From: an uncultured Eubacteriales bacterium
Lineage (GTDB): Bacteria; Bacillota; Clostridia; Oscillospirales; Acutalibacteraceae
Direction: 5' to 3'
Assembly (NCBI GenBank): GCA_949293815.1
Contig: CASFEZ010000010.1
Span: 1 to 64,000, forward strand
Length of the DNA: 64,000 nucleotides
Shown here: positions 15,763 through 24,401 of the stretch, in pieces
How positions within the stretch are numbered: position 1 is the first letter of the stretch
Layout: each line of letters begins with the position of its first letter
Translations under genes and position numbers: made by a program
The notes under the pieces: generated by a model
What the model saw: only the letters and a program-made list of their open reading frames with translations
Database searches by the model: none
What the model was told of the DNA's origin: nothing

Positions 15763-15843
15763 GTATACCGCCGTGTTCAACGGCTGCTGCCTACCCTTTT
15801 TTGGCGGGCAAGACATGTTACTTTACAGCAGGGAGAGAAACAG

Positions 15844-16119
15844 ATGAAGCAGTGTATGGATTCTGAAAATCTGCACCGGCGGCTGAAAAAAATCATTGGT
15901 CAGGTGCAGGCGATTGACCGCATGGTAGACGAGGACATTCCCTGCGAGGATATTCTTTCGCAGCTGAACGCGGCAAAATCCGCGCTGAACCGGGTCGGTC
16001 AGGTCGTGCTGGAAGGGCACTTAAAGCATTGCGTGCGCGACGGCATTGAGCATGGCGACGCGGAAGAAACCATCGAAAAATTTACCAAGGCCGTTGAGCG
16101 CTTTGCCAATATGCAGTAA
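15844..16119 (+). CDS. csoR: CsoR-family Cu(I)-sensing repressor
   Basis: A 91-residue all-helical DUF156 protein. The Cu(I) ligand set of CsoR is Cys36-His61-Cys65; here Cys34 (PCEDIL), His59 (EGHLK) and Cys63 (HCV) have exactly the same spacing (25 and 4), which argues for copper over nickel/cobalt (RcnR) or formaldehyde (FrmR) sensing. LHRRLKKIIGQVQAIDRMV is the DNA-binding first helix. GGGAGAGAAACAG precedes the ATG. It sits 173 bp upstream of a metal P-type ATPase whose promoter carries a fitting dyad, so it probably represses that exporter until copper binds. Confidence 0.85.
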   Translation: MKQCMDSENLHRRLKKIIGQVQAIDRMVDEDIPCEDILSQLNAAKSALNRVGQVVLEGHLKHCVRDGIEHGDAEETIEKFTKAVERFANMQ

Positions 16120-16172
16120 GCAGCAGAACAGGCGCCGCCTGATACGGCGCTGCCTGTACCAAATTTTTATAC

Positions 16173-16206
16173 AAACAGCCGTTTTCATTGTATTGCGGCT
16201 GTTTTT
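16173..16206 (+). terminator. Terminator after csoR
   Basis: AAACAGCCG ... CGGCTGTTTTTAT forms a stem with a T-run. A second hairpin, ACAGGCgccGCC...GGCGctGCCTGT, lies just upstream (about 16127-16157). The ATPase therefore has its own promoter. Confidence 0.75.
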
Positions 16207-16216
16207 ATATACCCTC

Positions 16217-16246
16217 TTGACAAACCCATACCCCTATAGGTATAAT
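16217..16246 (+). promoter_or_regulatory. ATPase promoter with CsoR-type operator in the spacer
   Basis: TTGACA (16217-16222), 18-bp spacer, TATAAT (16241-16246). ATACCCCTATAGGTAT (16228-16243) lies between and across the -10: ATACC and GGTAT are inverted arms around a C/G-rich centre, as in known CsoR operators. Repressor binding here would block RNA polymerase. Confidence 0.7.
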
Positions 16247-16292
16247 AGAGCCGTAAGATACGGTAATATGGAACACGAAAAGAGAGGTTGCC

Positions 16293-18185
16293 ATGAAAAA
16301 ACTTGTCAAAAAAGCGGAAGCGGTTCTGCAATGGGGCGGTACCAAAAAGGACATTGTGCTTCTGGTTCTGTCCGGTATTTCCCTGCTTCTCAGCCTGTGG
16401 GGCGGGCTTTCGCTGCCCTTTGACCCGGCGTGGGTCGCCATACTGCTCTGCGGCATTCCGATTCTTGCTGAAGCGGCAATCGGGTTGATTACCGCCTTTG
16501 ATATCAAAGCCGATGTACTGGTTTCGCTGGCGCTGATTGCATCGGTAGGCATCGGCGAGGACTTTGCCGCCGGAGAGGTGGCGTTCATTATGCAGCTGGG
16601 GGCGCTGCTGGAAGATATGACCGTAGCCAAAGCCCGCGCAGGCATTGAAAAGCTGGTGCATTTGACCCCCCGTACAGCCCGGGTTGTTCGCGGCGGTACA
16701 GAGACCATTCTGCCTGCCGAGCAGGTAAAGCCGGGCGATACGGTGCGGGTTCTGCCCGGCGAAACCGTGCCGGTGGACGGTGTTATTCTTACCGGCAGAA
16801 CCTCCATCAACCAGGCGGTGATGACCGGCGAATCGCTGCCGGTGGACAAGGCGGCGGGGGACGCGGTAACCAGCGGCACCGTCAATCAGTTCGGGGCGTT
16901 CACCATGCGGGCGGAGCGGGTCGGCGAGGACAGCTCCATTCAGCGCATGATTCGGCTGGTGCAGTCCGCGGACGCGGATAAGGCGAAAATAGTCGGGCTT
17001 GCCGACCGCTGGGCTACCTGGATTGTTGTAATTGCCCTGCTTTCCGCCGCGCTGACCTGGGCGATTACCGGTGAAATCATTCGGGCGGTTACCATTCTGG
17101 TGGTATTCTGCCCCTGTTCGCTGGTGCTTGCAACGCCGACGGCCATTATGGCAGCCATCGGCAACGCCACAAAGCATGGCTTTCTGGTACGGGAGGGCGA
17201 TGCGCTGGAGCGGCTGGCCAAGGTGCAAAAAATAGCCTTCGACAAAACCGGAACGCTTACCCGCGGCACACCGGAGGTAACCGCCGTACACAGCGCGTTG
17301 CCGCAGCTGTCGGACGCCTCGCTGTACCGGATTCTGGCATCGGCGGAGCGGCTTTCGGAGCATCCGTTGGGCAAGGCGCTGCTGGCAGGATACCGCAAAA
17401 CCGGCGGTGAAGCACCGGAACCGGAGGCGTTTACCATGGTGCCCGGCGCGGGTGTTGCCGCCGTTGTCGATGAAAAACAGGTGCTGGCAGGCAACCGGAC
17501 GCTGCTGCAAAACCACCGGATCGCCCTTTCGCCGCAGGCGGAAAAGGAAGCCGAAACGCTGCTGCGGCAGGGCTGCACGGTCATTTATGCCGCCATAGAC
17601 GGCGCATATGCCGGGTTTGCCGCTTTTTCCGACACCCTTCGTCCCAACTGCGATACCATGCTTTCCCGTATACAACAGCTTGGCGTACAGCCGGTTCTGC
17701 TGACCGGAGACAGCGAGCAGGCGGCAAAAGCCATCGGCGGCGGGCTGCCCCTGGGCGAAATCTGCGCGGGCTGCCTGCCGGAGGAGAAGCTCGCCTATAT
17801 CGACCGCAGTCAAAAAGCGGGCGCACCGGTTTGCATGATTGGCGACGGCATCAACGACGCCCCCGCGCTGAAAAAGGCGTATGTGGGCATTGCCATGGGC
17901 GGCGTTGGCAGCGATATTGCCGTGGAGGCGGCGGATATCGTGCTGGTGGACGATGAAATTAAGCAGCTGCCCCATCTGCTTGCCCTGTCCCGCCGGATGA
18001 TGACCGTCATCCGGTGGAATCTGGTCTTTTCCATGGGATTGAATGTGCTCGCCATTATATTGGCCATGACCGGCGTGCTGAATCCGGTGGTGGGTGCGCT
18101 GGTGCACAACGCCGGGTCGGTGGCGGTCATTCTGCATTCCGCGTTTCTGCTAAAGTGGAAGAAGAAAATGCCCGCAGGCACCTGA
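16293..18185 (+). CDS. Heavy-metal-translocating P1B-type ATPase (copper-type context)
   Basis: 630 residues. TGES (178-181) is the actuator motif, FCPCSL (CPC at 273-275) the transmembrane metal site, DKTGT (317-321) the phosphorylated Asp, SEHPLGKAL the HP motif and MIGDGINDAPALK the hinge. Membrane segments lie at about 20-70, 75-105, 240-285 and near the C-terminus. The N-terminal HMA metal-binding domain is absent and the first helices are short. The last helix has LVHNAGSVAVILHSAFLL instead of the classical Cu motif, so the ion is uncertain. CsoR-type control points to Cu(I); Zn/Cd or another metal remains possible. It should export metal across the membrane. Confidence 0.8.
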   Translation: MKKLVKKAEAVLQWGGTKKDIVLLVLSGISLLLSLWGGLSLPFDPAWVAILLCGIPILAEAAIGLITAFDIKADVLVSLALIASVGIGEDFAAGEVAFIMQLGALLEDMTVAKARAGIEKLVHLTPRTARVVRGGTETILPAEQVKPGDTVRVLPGETVPVDGVILTGRTSINQAVMTGESLPVDKAAGDAVTSGTVNQFGAFTMRAERVGEDSSIQRMIRLVQSADADKAKIVGLADRWATWIVVIALLSAALTWAITGEIIRAVTILVVFCPCSLVLATPTAIMAAIGNATKHGFLVREGDALERLAKVQKIAFDKTGTLTRGTPEVTAVHSALPQLSDASLYRILASAERLSEHPLGKALLAGYRKTGGEAPEPEAFTMVPGAGVAAVVDEKQVLAGNRTLLQNHRIALSPQAEKEAETLLRQGCTVIYAAIDGAYAGFAAFSDTLRPNCDTMLSRIQQLGVQPVLLTGDSEQAAKAIGGGLPLGEICAGCLPEEKLAYIDRSQKAGAPVCMIGDGINDAPALKKAYVGIAMGGVGSDIAVEAADIVLVDDEIKQLPHLLALSRRMMTVIRWNLVFSMGLNVLAIILAMTGVLNPVVGALVHNAGSVAVILHSAFLLKWKKKMPAGT

Positions 18186-18430
18186 AACGGCGCTATGGCG
18201 CAAACGGAATTTTCTTTTTTGCGAGGGACAGACAAAAGATAACGATTTTTCATTTCTTGCCACATATCATGCAATGCAGCCGACGGCAAAGCATTTTTGC
18301 TGCCGGCTTCCTGTATTTGGCGAAATATTTCATAAAATTTTTTCTGTCATTTGCGCCTTTTCTGTAGATTTTTTTTGTTTTATATGATATGATAACATGG
18401 AAATCATGTGAGTAACGAGGTGTAAGCGCG
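18186..18430. other. Intergenic region with possible promoter
   Basis: About 245 AT-rich bases. Two overlapping TATGAT hexamers (18383-18393) lie 40 bp before the DRTGG gene but have no good -35. AGCCGACGGCA and TGCCGGCT form a poor hairpin near 18279-18309. No gene is seen. Confidence 0.4.
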
Positions 18431-18781
18431 ATGAAAATCCGTGAACTTGTGGATATTCTGGAAGCGAAGGTCATTACCGGCGCGGATTATCTGGACCGGG
18501 AGGTCTATACCGCCTGCGGCAGCGATTTGATGAGCGATGTGCTGGCGTTTGTAAAGGAACAGGCGGTGCTTTTGACCGGTCTTGTCAACCCGCAGGTAAT
18601 CCGCACGGCGGAAATGATGGATATGACCTGCATTGTCTTTGTACGGGGCAAAAAGCCCGATTTGAATATGATTGATTTGGCAAATGAAATGGAAATTGTC
18701 CTTTTGGGGACGGATTATGAGATGTTCACCGCCTGCGGACGCCTCTATACCAACGGACTGCGCGGGAGAAGCGGCAAGTAA
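18431..18781 (+). CDS. DRTGG-domain protein
   Basis: A 116-residue cytosolic protein of the DRTGG fold: MKIRELVDILEAKVITGADYLDREVYTACGSDLMSDVLAFVKEQAVLLTGL, then IVFVRGKKPD, EIVLLGTDYEMFTACGRLY. DRTGG domains are small putative nucleotide-binding sensory domains that accompany CBS or phosphotransacetylase domains elsewhere. Here it stands alone as first gene of a compact three-gene operon; its stop codon overlaps the next start (TAATG). GAGGTGTAAGCGCG serves as ribosome site. Similar stand-alone genes accompany iron-hydrogenase-like proteins in Clostridia, so a redox-sensing role is plausible but unproven. Confidence 0.75.
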   Translation: MKIRELVDILEAKVITGADYLDREVYTACGSDLMSDVLAFVKEQAVLLTGLVNPQVIRTAEMMDMTCIVFVRGKKPDLNMIDLANEMEIVLLGTDYEMFTACGRLYTNGLRGRSGK

Positions 18782-19206
18782 TGGAGCCGCTGCATCTGCA
18801 TTATGAGGTCAGCGGCAGTGATTTTACCTGCGCAGGCGAGGCATCGGGTAAAATCAAACGCACGCTGAAATCCTTGGGCTTTTCGCCCGCCGTGATTCGC
18901 AATGTGGCCATTGCCGTGTACGAAGCGGAAATCAATATGGTCATCCACGCGGGCGGCGGGGTGATTGATGTCACCATTCAGCCCGATGAAATTGTTGTGG
19001 TGCTCAAGGACACCGGTCCGGGCATTCCCGACATCGATCTGGCCATGCAGGAGGGCTGGTCCACCGCGCCGGAAAATATTCGGCAATTGGGCTTCGGCGC
19101 GGGCATGGGGCTGCCGAACATTAAAAAATATTCCGACGAGCTGAAAATCGACAGCACCGTCGGCGTCGGAACGACCATTACCATTACGGTGCGCAATCCG
19201 GCATAA
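18781..19206 (+). CDS. RsbW/RsbT-like ATP-binding serine kinase
   Basis: A 141-residue GHKL ATPase of the anti-sigma-factor kinase class. The N box is YEAEINMVIHAGGG, G1 is DTGPGIPD and G2 is GFGAGMGLPNIKKYSDELKI. Such proteins phosphorylate STAS-domain antagonists or bind sigma factors in the cytosol. No STAS gene or sigma factor is nearby, and the partner may be the hydrogenase-like protein encoded next or the SpoIIE-type phosphatase at 36200. The start overlaps the DRTGG stop by one base. Confidence 0.8.
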   Translation: MEPLHLHYEVSGSDFTCAGEASGKIKRTLKSLGFSPAVIRNVAIAVYEAEINMVIHAGGGVIDVTIQPDEIVVVLKDTGPGIPDIDLAMQEGWSTAPENIRQLGFGAGMGLPNIKKYSDELKIDSTVGVGTTITITVRNPA

Positions 19207-19238
19207 TACCGGTTGCGCCGGAACAGGAGGCGCGCGTT

Positions 19239-20546
19239 ATGGAGCCGTATTATCATTCGGTTCGGCTGGATAAGGACAAATGCGAGGGCTGCATTCACTG
19301 CATTCAGCGCTGCCCGACCCAGGCCATTCGTGTGCGCAACGGCAAAGCCATTATTGTAGCGGAACGCTGCATCGACTGCGGCGAGTGCATCCGCGTTTGT
19401 CCCCATAAGGCGAAAATTGCCGAGCGGGATTCTTTGGAAGAGCTTGCAAAATTTACCTATACCGTGGCGCTGCCCGCCCCCTCCCTTTACGGGCAGATTG
19501 CCAATTTGAAAGATATTAACGCCCTGCTGAGCGCGCTGAAGGCGCTGGGCTTTGACGATGTGTTTGAAGTATCGGCGGCGGCGGAGCGCATTTCCTCCGC
19601 CACCAAAAAGTTTCTGAAAGAAAATCCGGACTTTCCCCGCCCGGTGATTTCCTCGGCGTGTCCGGTTATCTGCCGGCTGATCAGCGTCTGTTTTCCCAAT
19701 TTGATTGAACATATTCTGCCCCTGCATTCCCCTATGGAGGAAGCGGGACGCATGGCGCGGGAAAAGGCCATGCGGGAAACCGGTCTGAAAGCAGAACAGA
19801 TTGGCATTTTCTTTATCACCCCCTGCCCGGCGAAGGTGACGGCTATCCGCCACCCGCTGGAGAGCGAAAAGTCCAACTTGGACGGGGCGCTGGCCATGAA
19901 CGATATTTACCCCGCCCTGGTCGGCAAGCTCGGGAAGCTTGCCGAAGCGGAAGAGCTGCAAAGCGCTGGGCTTATCGGCATCTCCTGGGGCATGACCGGC
20001 GGCGAGGCGTCGGGGATTCTATCCGAGGACGCGCTGGCGGTGGACGGCATTGAAAACTGCATGAAGCTCTTGGAGGAAATTGAGGACGAAAAACTGCGGG
20101 ATATTGAGTTTATTGAACTAAACGCCTGCTCCGGCGGCTGCGTGGGCGGGGTATTGACAGCGGAAAACCCCTTTATTGCCAAAGCGCGCTTGCAGCATCT
20201 GCGCAAATATCTGCCGGTGGCGATGAACCGGGCGTCGGCGGAGGAAATGCGCGGGGTGCTGACCGCCGAAAAACTGCCCGAACCGGTTCCGGCGCTGCGG
20301 CTGGCGGACAATTTACAGGAAGCCATGGAGAAGATGAACCGCCTGAACGCCATTCTGGAAACCTTCCCCCGACTGGACTGCGGCACCTGCGGCGCCCCGA
20401 CCTGCCGCGCATTGGCGGAGGACATCGTCCGCGGCTACACCACCGAACAGGACTGTATTTTCCGCATCAAAGAAGAACTGGAAAGCACCGGCCTCGGCCA
20501 GGCCGCAGAAGACCTGATTCCACCACCGTTCCGGAAGAAAAAATAA
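19239..20546 (+). CDS. [FeFe]-hydrogenase-like iron-sulfur protein with terminal Fe-S domain
   Basis: 435 residues. Two N-terminal [4Fe-4S] motifs (CEGCIHCIQRCP, CIDCGECIRVCP) are followed by the large-subunit C-terminal hydrogenase domain and a Fes-type motif CGTCGAPTC near residue 380. The H-cluster motifs are altered: SSACPVICRL (about 137) for TSCCPxW, TPCPAKVTA (about 194) for MPCxxKxxE, and NACSGGCVGG (about 296) for ExMxCxxGCxxGG. It belongs with the putative sensory branches (group C/D-like), and catalytic H2 turnover is doubtful. AACAGGAGGCGCGCGTT is a strong ribosome site. It ends the DRTGG/kinase operon and probably gives it a redox input. Confidence 0.8.
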   Translation: MEPYYHSVRLDKDKCEGCIHCIQRCPTQAIRVRNGKAIIVAERCIDCGECIRVCPHKAKIAERDSLEELAKFTYTVALPAPSLYGQIANLKDINALLSALKALGFDDVFEVSAAAERISSATKKFLKENPDFPRPVISSACPVICRLISVCFPNLIEHILPLHSPMEEAGRMAREKAMRETGLKAEQIGIFFITPCPAKVTAIRHPLESEKSNLDGALAMNDIYPALVGKLGKLAEAEELQSAGLIGISWGMTGGEASGILSEDALAVDGIENCMKLLEEIEDEKLRDIEFIELNACSGGCVGGVLTAENPFIAKARLQHLRKYLPVAMNRASAEEMRGVLTAEKLPEPVPALRLADNLQEAMEKMNRLNAILETFPRLDCGTCGAPTCRALAEDIVRGYTTEQDCIFRIKEELESTGLGQAAEDLIPPPFRKKK

Positions 20547-20581
20547 AAGTCCCCGTAAACTTTGCCATGGCAAAAAGATAA

Positions 20582-20628
20582 AAGAGTTTGCAGAGAGGTC
20601 AAAACTTTCTGCAAACTCTTCTTTTTTT
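20582..20628. terminator. Bidirectional intrinsic terminator
   Basis: AAGAGTTTGCAGA (20582-20594) and TCTGCAAACTCTT (20608-20620) are perfect 13-bp arms followed by CTTTTTTT. The minus side reads into CTTTTATCTTTTT, serving the converging surface-protein gene. Confidence 0.9.
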
Positions 20629-20657
20629 ATCCTATTAAGTCTCTGGGAACACACGCA

Positions 20658-22283
20658 TCAAATGGAAAAGAGCTGGGTAGCATATTGCAGACGGTGAACA
20701 ATAAAGTGAATGATCTCATAGATATACCCGATAAAAGGAGTATCTTGATTGGCTTCAAAAGTATCGCAGAAGCTGCAACGGAACTCATCCCAAGGGGTAT
20801 GACCTGTGTCTTCTTCCTCCTCAGGCGGTTCTAATGCAACGCCGTCCCGGTCGCAAAAGCCATCGCCGTTTTCATCCATATGTCCCAGTGCAGGAATTGT
20901 TTCCTGCGCAATTAAAATTTCACCGCAGACTGCACAGATGACACCGGCTTCCAAGCCGGGCGCGGTGCAAGTAGCACTCTGTCCGTGCACAAGTTCCAAG
21001 GTATGGTAAACGGTAGGTACGCTGCGCGATTGCTCCAAACCGCAAATCTCACAAACGCCGGTTTCCATCCCTTCTTCTATACAGGTTGGCGCTGTTTCTA
21101 ATTTCCATTCAGGAACCATATGTTCGTTTATTGTAATAAGAATATCATCAATATTAAGTCCACTATTCGCTAAAAGAGTTGCCCATTGCTCATCGCTGCC
21201 AAAATAACAAATATGGGACACATTATCGCATCCGCTAAAAGCATTCGGGGCAAACATTTGGAGGCTTAAAGGAAAAGCTAACCCCTCAAGATTCTTACTG
21301 TTGCTAAAAGCATATTCATTTATTTTTAAAGTACCATCCGGGATACGATATGTTTTTGCTTGGTTTGCAGGGGGATATACAATCAGTGATTTCTCCGCTT
21401 TATTGTAGAGCACGCCGTTCTCATCGGCATAAAAATAGGGGTTGTTCGGATCCACCGAAATGTATTCCAGCTGCTCCATATTCGCAAAAGCATGAGCGTG
21501 CGTCCAATCCAGATCCTCTAAATAGTAAACAGAGCAAACATTTCTGGGGAGATAAATATTTTTTATGCTGTTACAATAAGAAAAAGCTCCGCCACCCAAA
21601 GAAACAACACTGTCGGCAAGAATCACTTCCTGTAGCTGTGTACAATTTGCAAAAGCTTGCGAAGCAATTGCTTTCGTGCCTTCCTTGACACGATAACTAC
21701 CGGAAAGTGTTTCTTTTGCGTCGATCAGATAGCTTCCAATATAAAGCACATCGTTTTCCCAATTATCGGGATTGCTGCCATATCCCGTATTAGCAAAAGA
21801 ATCGCTGATATATAAAATACTGTCAGGCAGCGCAATCGTTTCCAGTTTGGGACAATTACTAAAAGCAGCCCAGCCAAGCATTTCAACACCTTCATGGATT
21901 ATGACAGAAGTCAAGTCCTGACAATAGGCAAAGGCATCGCCTACAATACTTTTTACGCTTCCGGGAATTTCGACAGTTGTTAATCCGGTACCGTTAAATG
22001 CACCGTAACCAATATAAGTGATACTATCCGGAATCTCAACCTTTACAATATTGTCGCACCCAAATAAGAACTCATATTGGATGCTTGTAACTGTATAGCC
22101 GTCCAAAACAGCGGGTAAAACCAGCTCCGTTTCGCTTCCACTGTAACCCGTTAATTCCGCTGTTCCATCCTCTTTAACATAATAATTATAATCGGATTGC
22201 GCGGCAAGAGAGGAAACAGGTAGTCCGGCCAGCAGTAAAATAGCCGCTAAAAGAACCGCCAGCGTTTTGCGTGTTTTTTTCAT
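20658..22283 (-). CDS. Secreted BspA-like leucine-rich-repeat surface protein
   Basis: 541 residues. MKKTRKTLAVLLAAILLLAGLPVSSLA is a signal peptide. About residues 45-390 carry BspA/LRR_5-type repeats such as VKVEIPDSITYIGYGAFNGTGLTTVEIPGSVKSIVGDAFAYCQDLTSVIIHEG and LQEVILADSVVSLGGGAFSYCNSIKNIYLP. After them come CxxC-bearing repeats (GVCEICGLEQ, GVICAVCGEIL, RCSFCDTF) like those of the 834-residue protein. No LPxTG or dockerin is present, so the anchoring is unknown. An adhesion or polymer-binding role is typical of the family. AGGAGGGTTTTCT precedes the ATG. Confidence 0.75.
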   Translation of the reverse strand: MKKTRKTLAVLLAAILLLAGLPVSSLAAQSDYNYYVKEDGTAELTGYSGSETELVLPAVLDGYTVTSIQYEFLFGCDNIVKVEIPDSITYIGYGAFNGTGLTTVEIPGSVKSIVGDAFAYCQDLTSVIIHEGVEMLGWAAFSNCPKLETIALPDSILYISDSFANTGYGSNPDNWENDVLYIGSYLIDAKETLSGSYRVKEGTKAIASQAFANCTQLQEVILADSVVSLGGGAFSYCNSIKNIYLPRNVCSVYYLEDLDWTHAHAFANMEQLEYISVDPNNPYFYADENGVLYNKAEKSLIVYPPANQAKTYRIPDGTLKINEYAFSNSKNLEGLAFPLSLQMFAPNAFSGCDNVSHICYFGSDEQWATLLANSGLNIDDILITINEHMVPEWKLETAPTCIEEGMETGVCEICGLEQSRSVPTVYHTLELVHGQSATCTAPGLEAGVICAVCGEILIAQETIPALGHMDENGDGFCDRDGVALEPPEEEEDTGHTPWDEFRCSFCDTFEANQDTPFIGYIYEIIHFIVHRLQYATQLFSI

Positions 22284-22307
22284 AGAAAACCCTCCTATAT
22301 TTTTACA

Positions 22308-22355
22308 TTAGCAGTAACTATTGTTAATGCTAACAGAATAAATGGTTCATGTCAA
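22308..22355 (-). promoter_or_regulatory. Promoter of the BspA-like gene with overlapping dyad
   Basis: Minus strand TTGACA (22355-22350), 17-bp spacer, TAGCAT (22332-22327). TTAGCAGTAAC (22308-22318) and GTTAATGCTAA (22323-22333) form an 11-bp inverted repeat with one mismatch that covers the -10, a candidate operator. Confidence 0.6.
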
Positions 22356-22475
22356 GGGAATTTCATCAATTTTTGGTGTCATTTTCCGACACCTGTATGC
22401 AAAACAACAAAAAAGGCGACACATAAAAACACTGAGCAGCCACCGTATGCTAACAAAGCGACCGGATAACAAAAA

Positions 22476-22512
22476 ATCCCCGCTGCCGAAAGAGAACTTC
22501 GGCGGCGGGGAT
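22476..22512 (-). terminator. Intrinsic terminator of the asparagine-synthase-like gene
   Basis: Minus strand ATCCCCGCCGCCGAA ... TTCGGCAGCGGGGAT followed by TTTTTTG. Confidence 0.9.
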
Positions 22513-22522
22513 CGTTTTTATT

Positions 22523-24361
22523 TCAGCAGAAATACGCCTCGTACCATAAAAGGAAGCAGTAGATTGTCCAGATGCGTTTCATGTTGTGTTTGCCGGCGCG
22601 GTGGTCGGACAGCAGGCGGAGAATGGCGTCGCGGTTGAAAAACTTTGCGGCGGTGTCGCTTTGGAATTTTTCGGCGACCAGATTATAGTATTTGTCCTGT
22701 TTCAGCCAGTCGTTTAAGGGAACGGGGAAGCCCATTTTTTTCATTTTGGCGTTTTTCTCCGGCAGCTGCTTCGCCGCCGCGCCCCGCAGGGCGATTTTGG
22801 TCAGGTCCTTGCTGACCCGATAGCGAGAGGGGATGGACAGCGCCACCTCGAGCATCTCCCGGTCAAGGAACGGCACCCGCAGCTCCAGCGAGTTCGCCAT
22901 GCTCATGCGGTCGGCTTTGACCAGAATATCCTGCACCAGCCAGGTTTTCATATCCACATACTGCATCCGGGTGATATCGTCCTCGCCCTGGCAGGCGTCA
23001 AAAAAGGGCTTGGTAAACACCGCCGGGTCGGGTGCGGGAATATCCGGGTTCAGGTATTGGCTGCGCTCGCGCCAATTGAAATTGTAGTTGTTGCGGATAT
23101 AATATTCGTCAATCGTCTGGGCGCCCCGCACCAGATAACGCTTGCCGTGGGTACCCTCCGGCAGATGCTGGGCAATTTTGGCAAGACCCTTGCGCAGAGC
23201 CTTCGGCAATTTTTGGTAATCCTCCAGTGCCAGCGGGTCCTGATAGTAATAGTACCCGCCGAAAAGCTCATCCGCGCCCTCGCCGGAAAGCACCACCTTC
23301 ACCTGCTCGGCGGCGGTTTTGGTTAAAAAGTACAGGGCAATGGCAGAGGGGTTCGGCAGCGGCTCATCCATAAAATACTGCACCGTGGGCACCGCGTCAA
23401 AATATTCATCCGCGGTGATTTTTTTGGTATAAATATCCACGCCAATCGTATGGGCATAGTCCTCGGCATATTTCAATTCGCTGTATTTTTCCTCGGCAAA
23501 GCCCACCGAAAAGGTCTTGACCCGGTTGCCCTTGGCCATCTCCTTGACCGCATAGCTGGAATCCATGCCGCTGGACAGGAAGCAGCCGACCTCTACATCG
23601 GCAATGCCGTGTACCTCGGTGGAATCGCGGAAGGTATCGGCAATGATGTCCTCCCACTCTTCAAGGGTTTTCTTTTCGTCAATATGGTATTGCAGATGGT
23701 AATATTCCGTAATCTCCATTTTGCCGTCCTTGCAGATAAAATAGGAGGCGGGCGGCATTTTATACACATTTTTAAATAAGGTCTCGTTGGACGGGATGTA
23801 TTCAAAGCAGAGGTATTCGGGGATTCTTTGGCGGTTCAGTTCCTTTTTGAAAAGGGGATTGGCCAAAAACGCCTTGATTTCCGAGGCGAAGAGCAGCGTT
23901 TTGCCGTCGTCATAATAGAAAAACGGCTTGATGCCGAAAATATCCCGGGCGCCGAACAGGGTTTTGCTTTTTTTATCCCAAATTAAGTACGCGAACATCC
24001 CCCGAAGCCGCCGGGTAAAGTCCGCCCCGTACTCCTCATAGCCGTGCAGGAGCACCTCGGAGTCGGTATTGGTCTTAAAAATATGTCCCTTTTGCAGCAG
24101 CTCTTTTCGCAGGGATTGATAATTATAAATCTCGCCGTTGAACACCAGCACCATGCTGCCGTCCTCGTTCAAAATCGGCTGGCTGCCGCCGGACAGGTCA
24201 ATGATGCTCAGCCGCCGAAAGCCCAGGGAAATATCATTATCGACAAAATAATCGTCCTGATCCGGTCCGCGGTGGCGAATCCGCTCCGCCATCTGGCGAA
24301 TGACAGCGGTATTGGCGCCGGTATCCGGCTCGTGATTCAAAAATCCTACAAAACCACACAT
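22523..24361 (-). CDS. asnB: Glutamine-hydrolysing asparagine synthetase (AsnB/AsnH type)
   Basis: 612 residues from MCGFVGFL; the Cys after Met is the class-II glutaminase nucleophile, so the ATG at 24361 is the true start even though the frame stays open upstream. The glutaminase part includes RHRGPDQDD, LGFRRLSIIDL and FNGEIYNY. The synthetase part includes GCFLSSGMDSS (the PP-loop ATP motif) and VLSGEGADELFGGYYYY. It would amidate aspartate using glutamine and ATP. Because an Asp/Glu racemase and an ATP-grasp ligase are encoded just upstream on the same strand, it may instead amidate D-Asp in peptidoglycan precursors as L. lactis AsnH does; this is inference. GAAGAAAGGACTTGCCT precedes the ATG. 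Confidence 0.8.
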   Translation of the reverse strand: MCGFVGFLNHEPDTGANTAVIRQMAERIRHRGPDQDDYFVDNDISLGFRRLSIIDLSGGSQPILNEDGSMVLVFNGEIYNYQSLRKELLQKGHIFKTNTDSEVLLHGYEEYGADFTRRLRGMFAYLIWDKKSKTLFGARDIFGIKPFFYYDDGKTLLFASEIKAFLANPLFKKELNRQRIPEYLCFEYIPSNETLFKNVYKMPPASYFICKDGKMEITEYYHLQYHIDEKKTLEEWEDIIADTFRDSTEVHGIADVEVGCFLSSGMDSSYAVKEMAKGNRVKTFSVGFAEEKYSELKYAEDYAHTIGVDIYTKKITADEYFDAVPTVQYFMDEPLPNPSAIALYFLTKTAAEQVKVVLSGEGADELFGGYYYYQDPLALEDYQKLPKALRKGLAKIAQHLPEGTHGKRYLVRGAQTIDEYYIRNNYNFNWRERSQYLNPDIPAPDPAVFTKPFFDACQGEDDITRMQYVDMKTWLVQDILVKADRMSMANSLELRVPFLDREMLEVALSIPSRYRVSKDLTKIALRGAAAKQLPEKNAKMKKMGFPVPLNDWLKQDKYYNLVAEKFQSDTAAKFFNRDAILRLLSDHRAGKHNMKRIWTIYCFLLWYEAYFC

Positions 24362-24401
24362 AGGCAAGTCCTTTCTTCTATCGGCAAAAATACAACACTC
24401 C

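Noticed and set aside
16185..18137. A 650-codon open frame antisense to the P-type ATPase
   Set aside because: Shadow frame; the sense strand encodes all P-type ATPase motifs.
18277..18309. Terminator after the P-type ATPase
   Set aside because: The stem is imperfect and not followed by a T-run.
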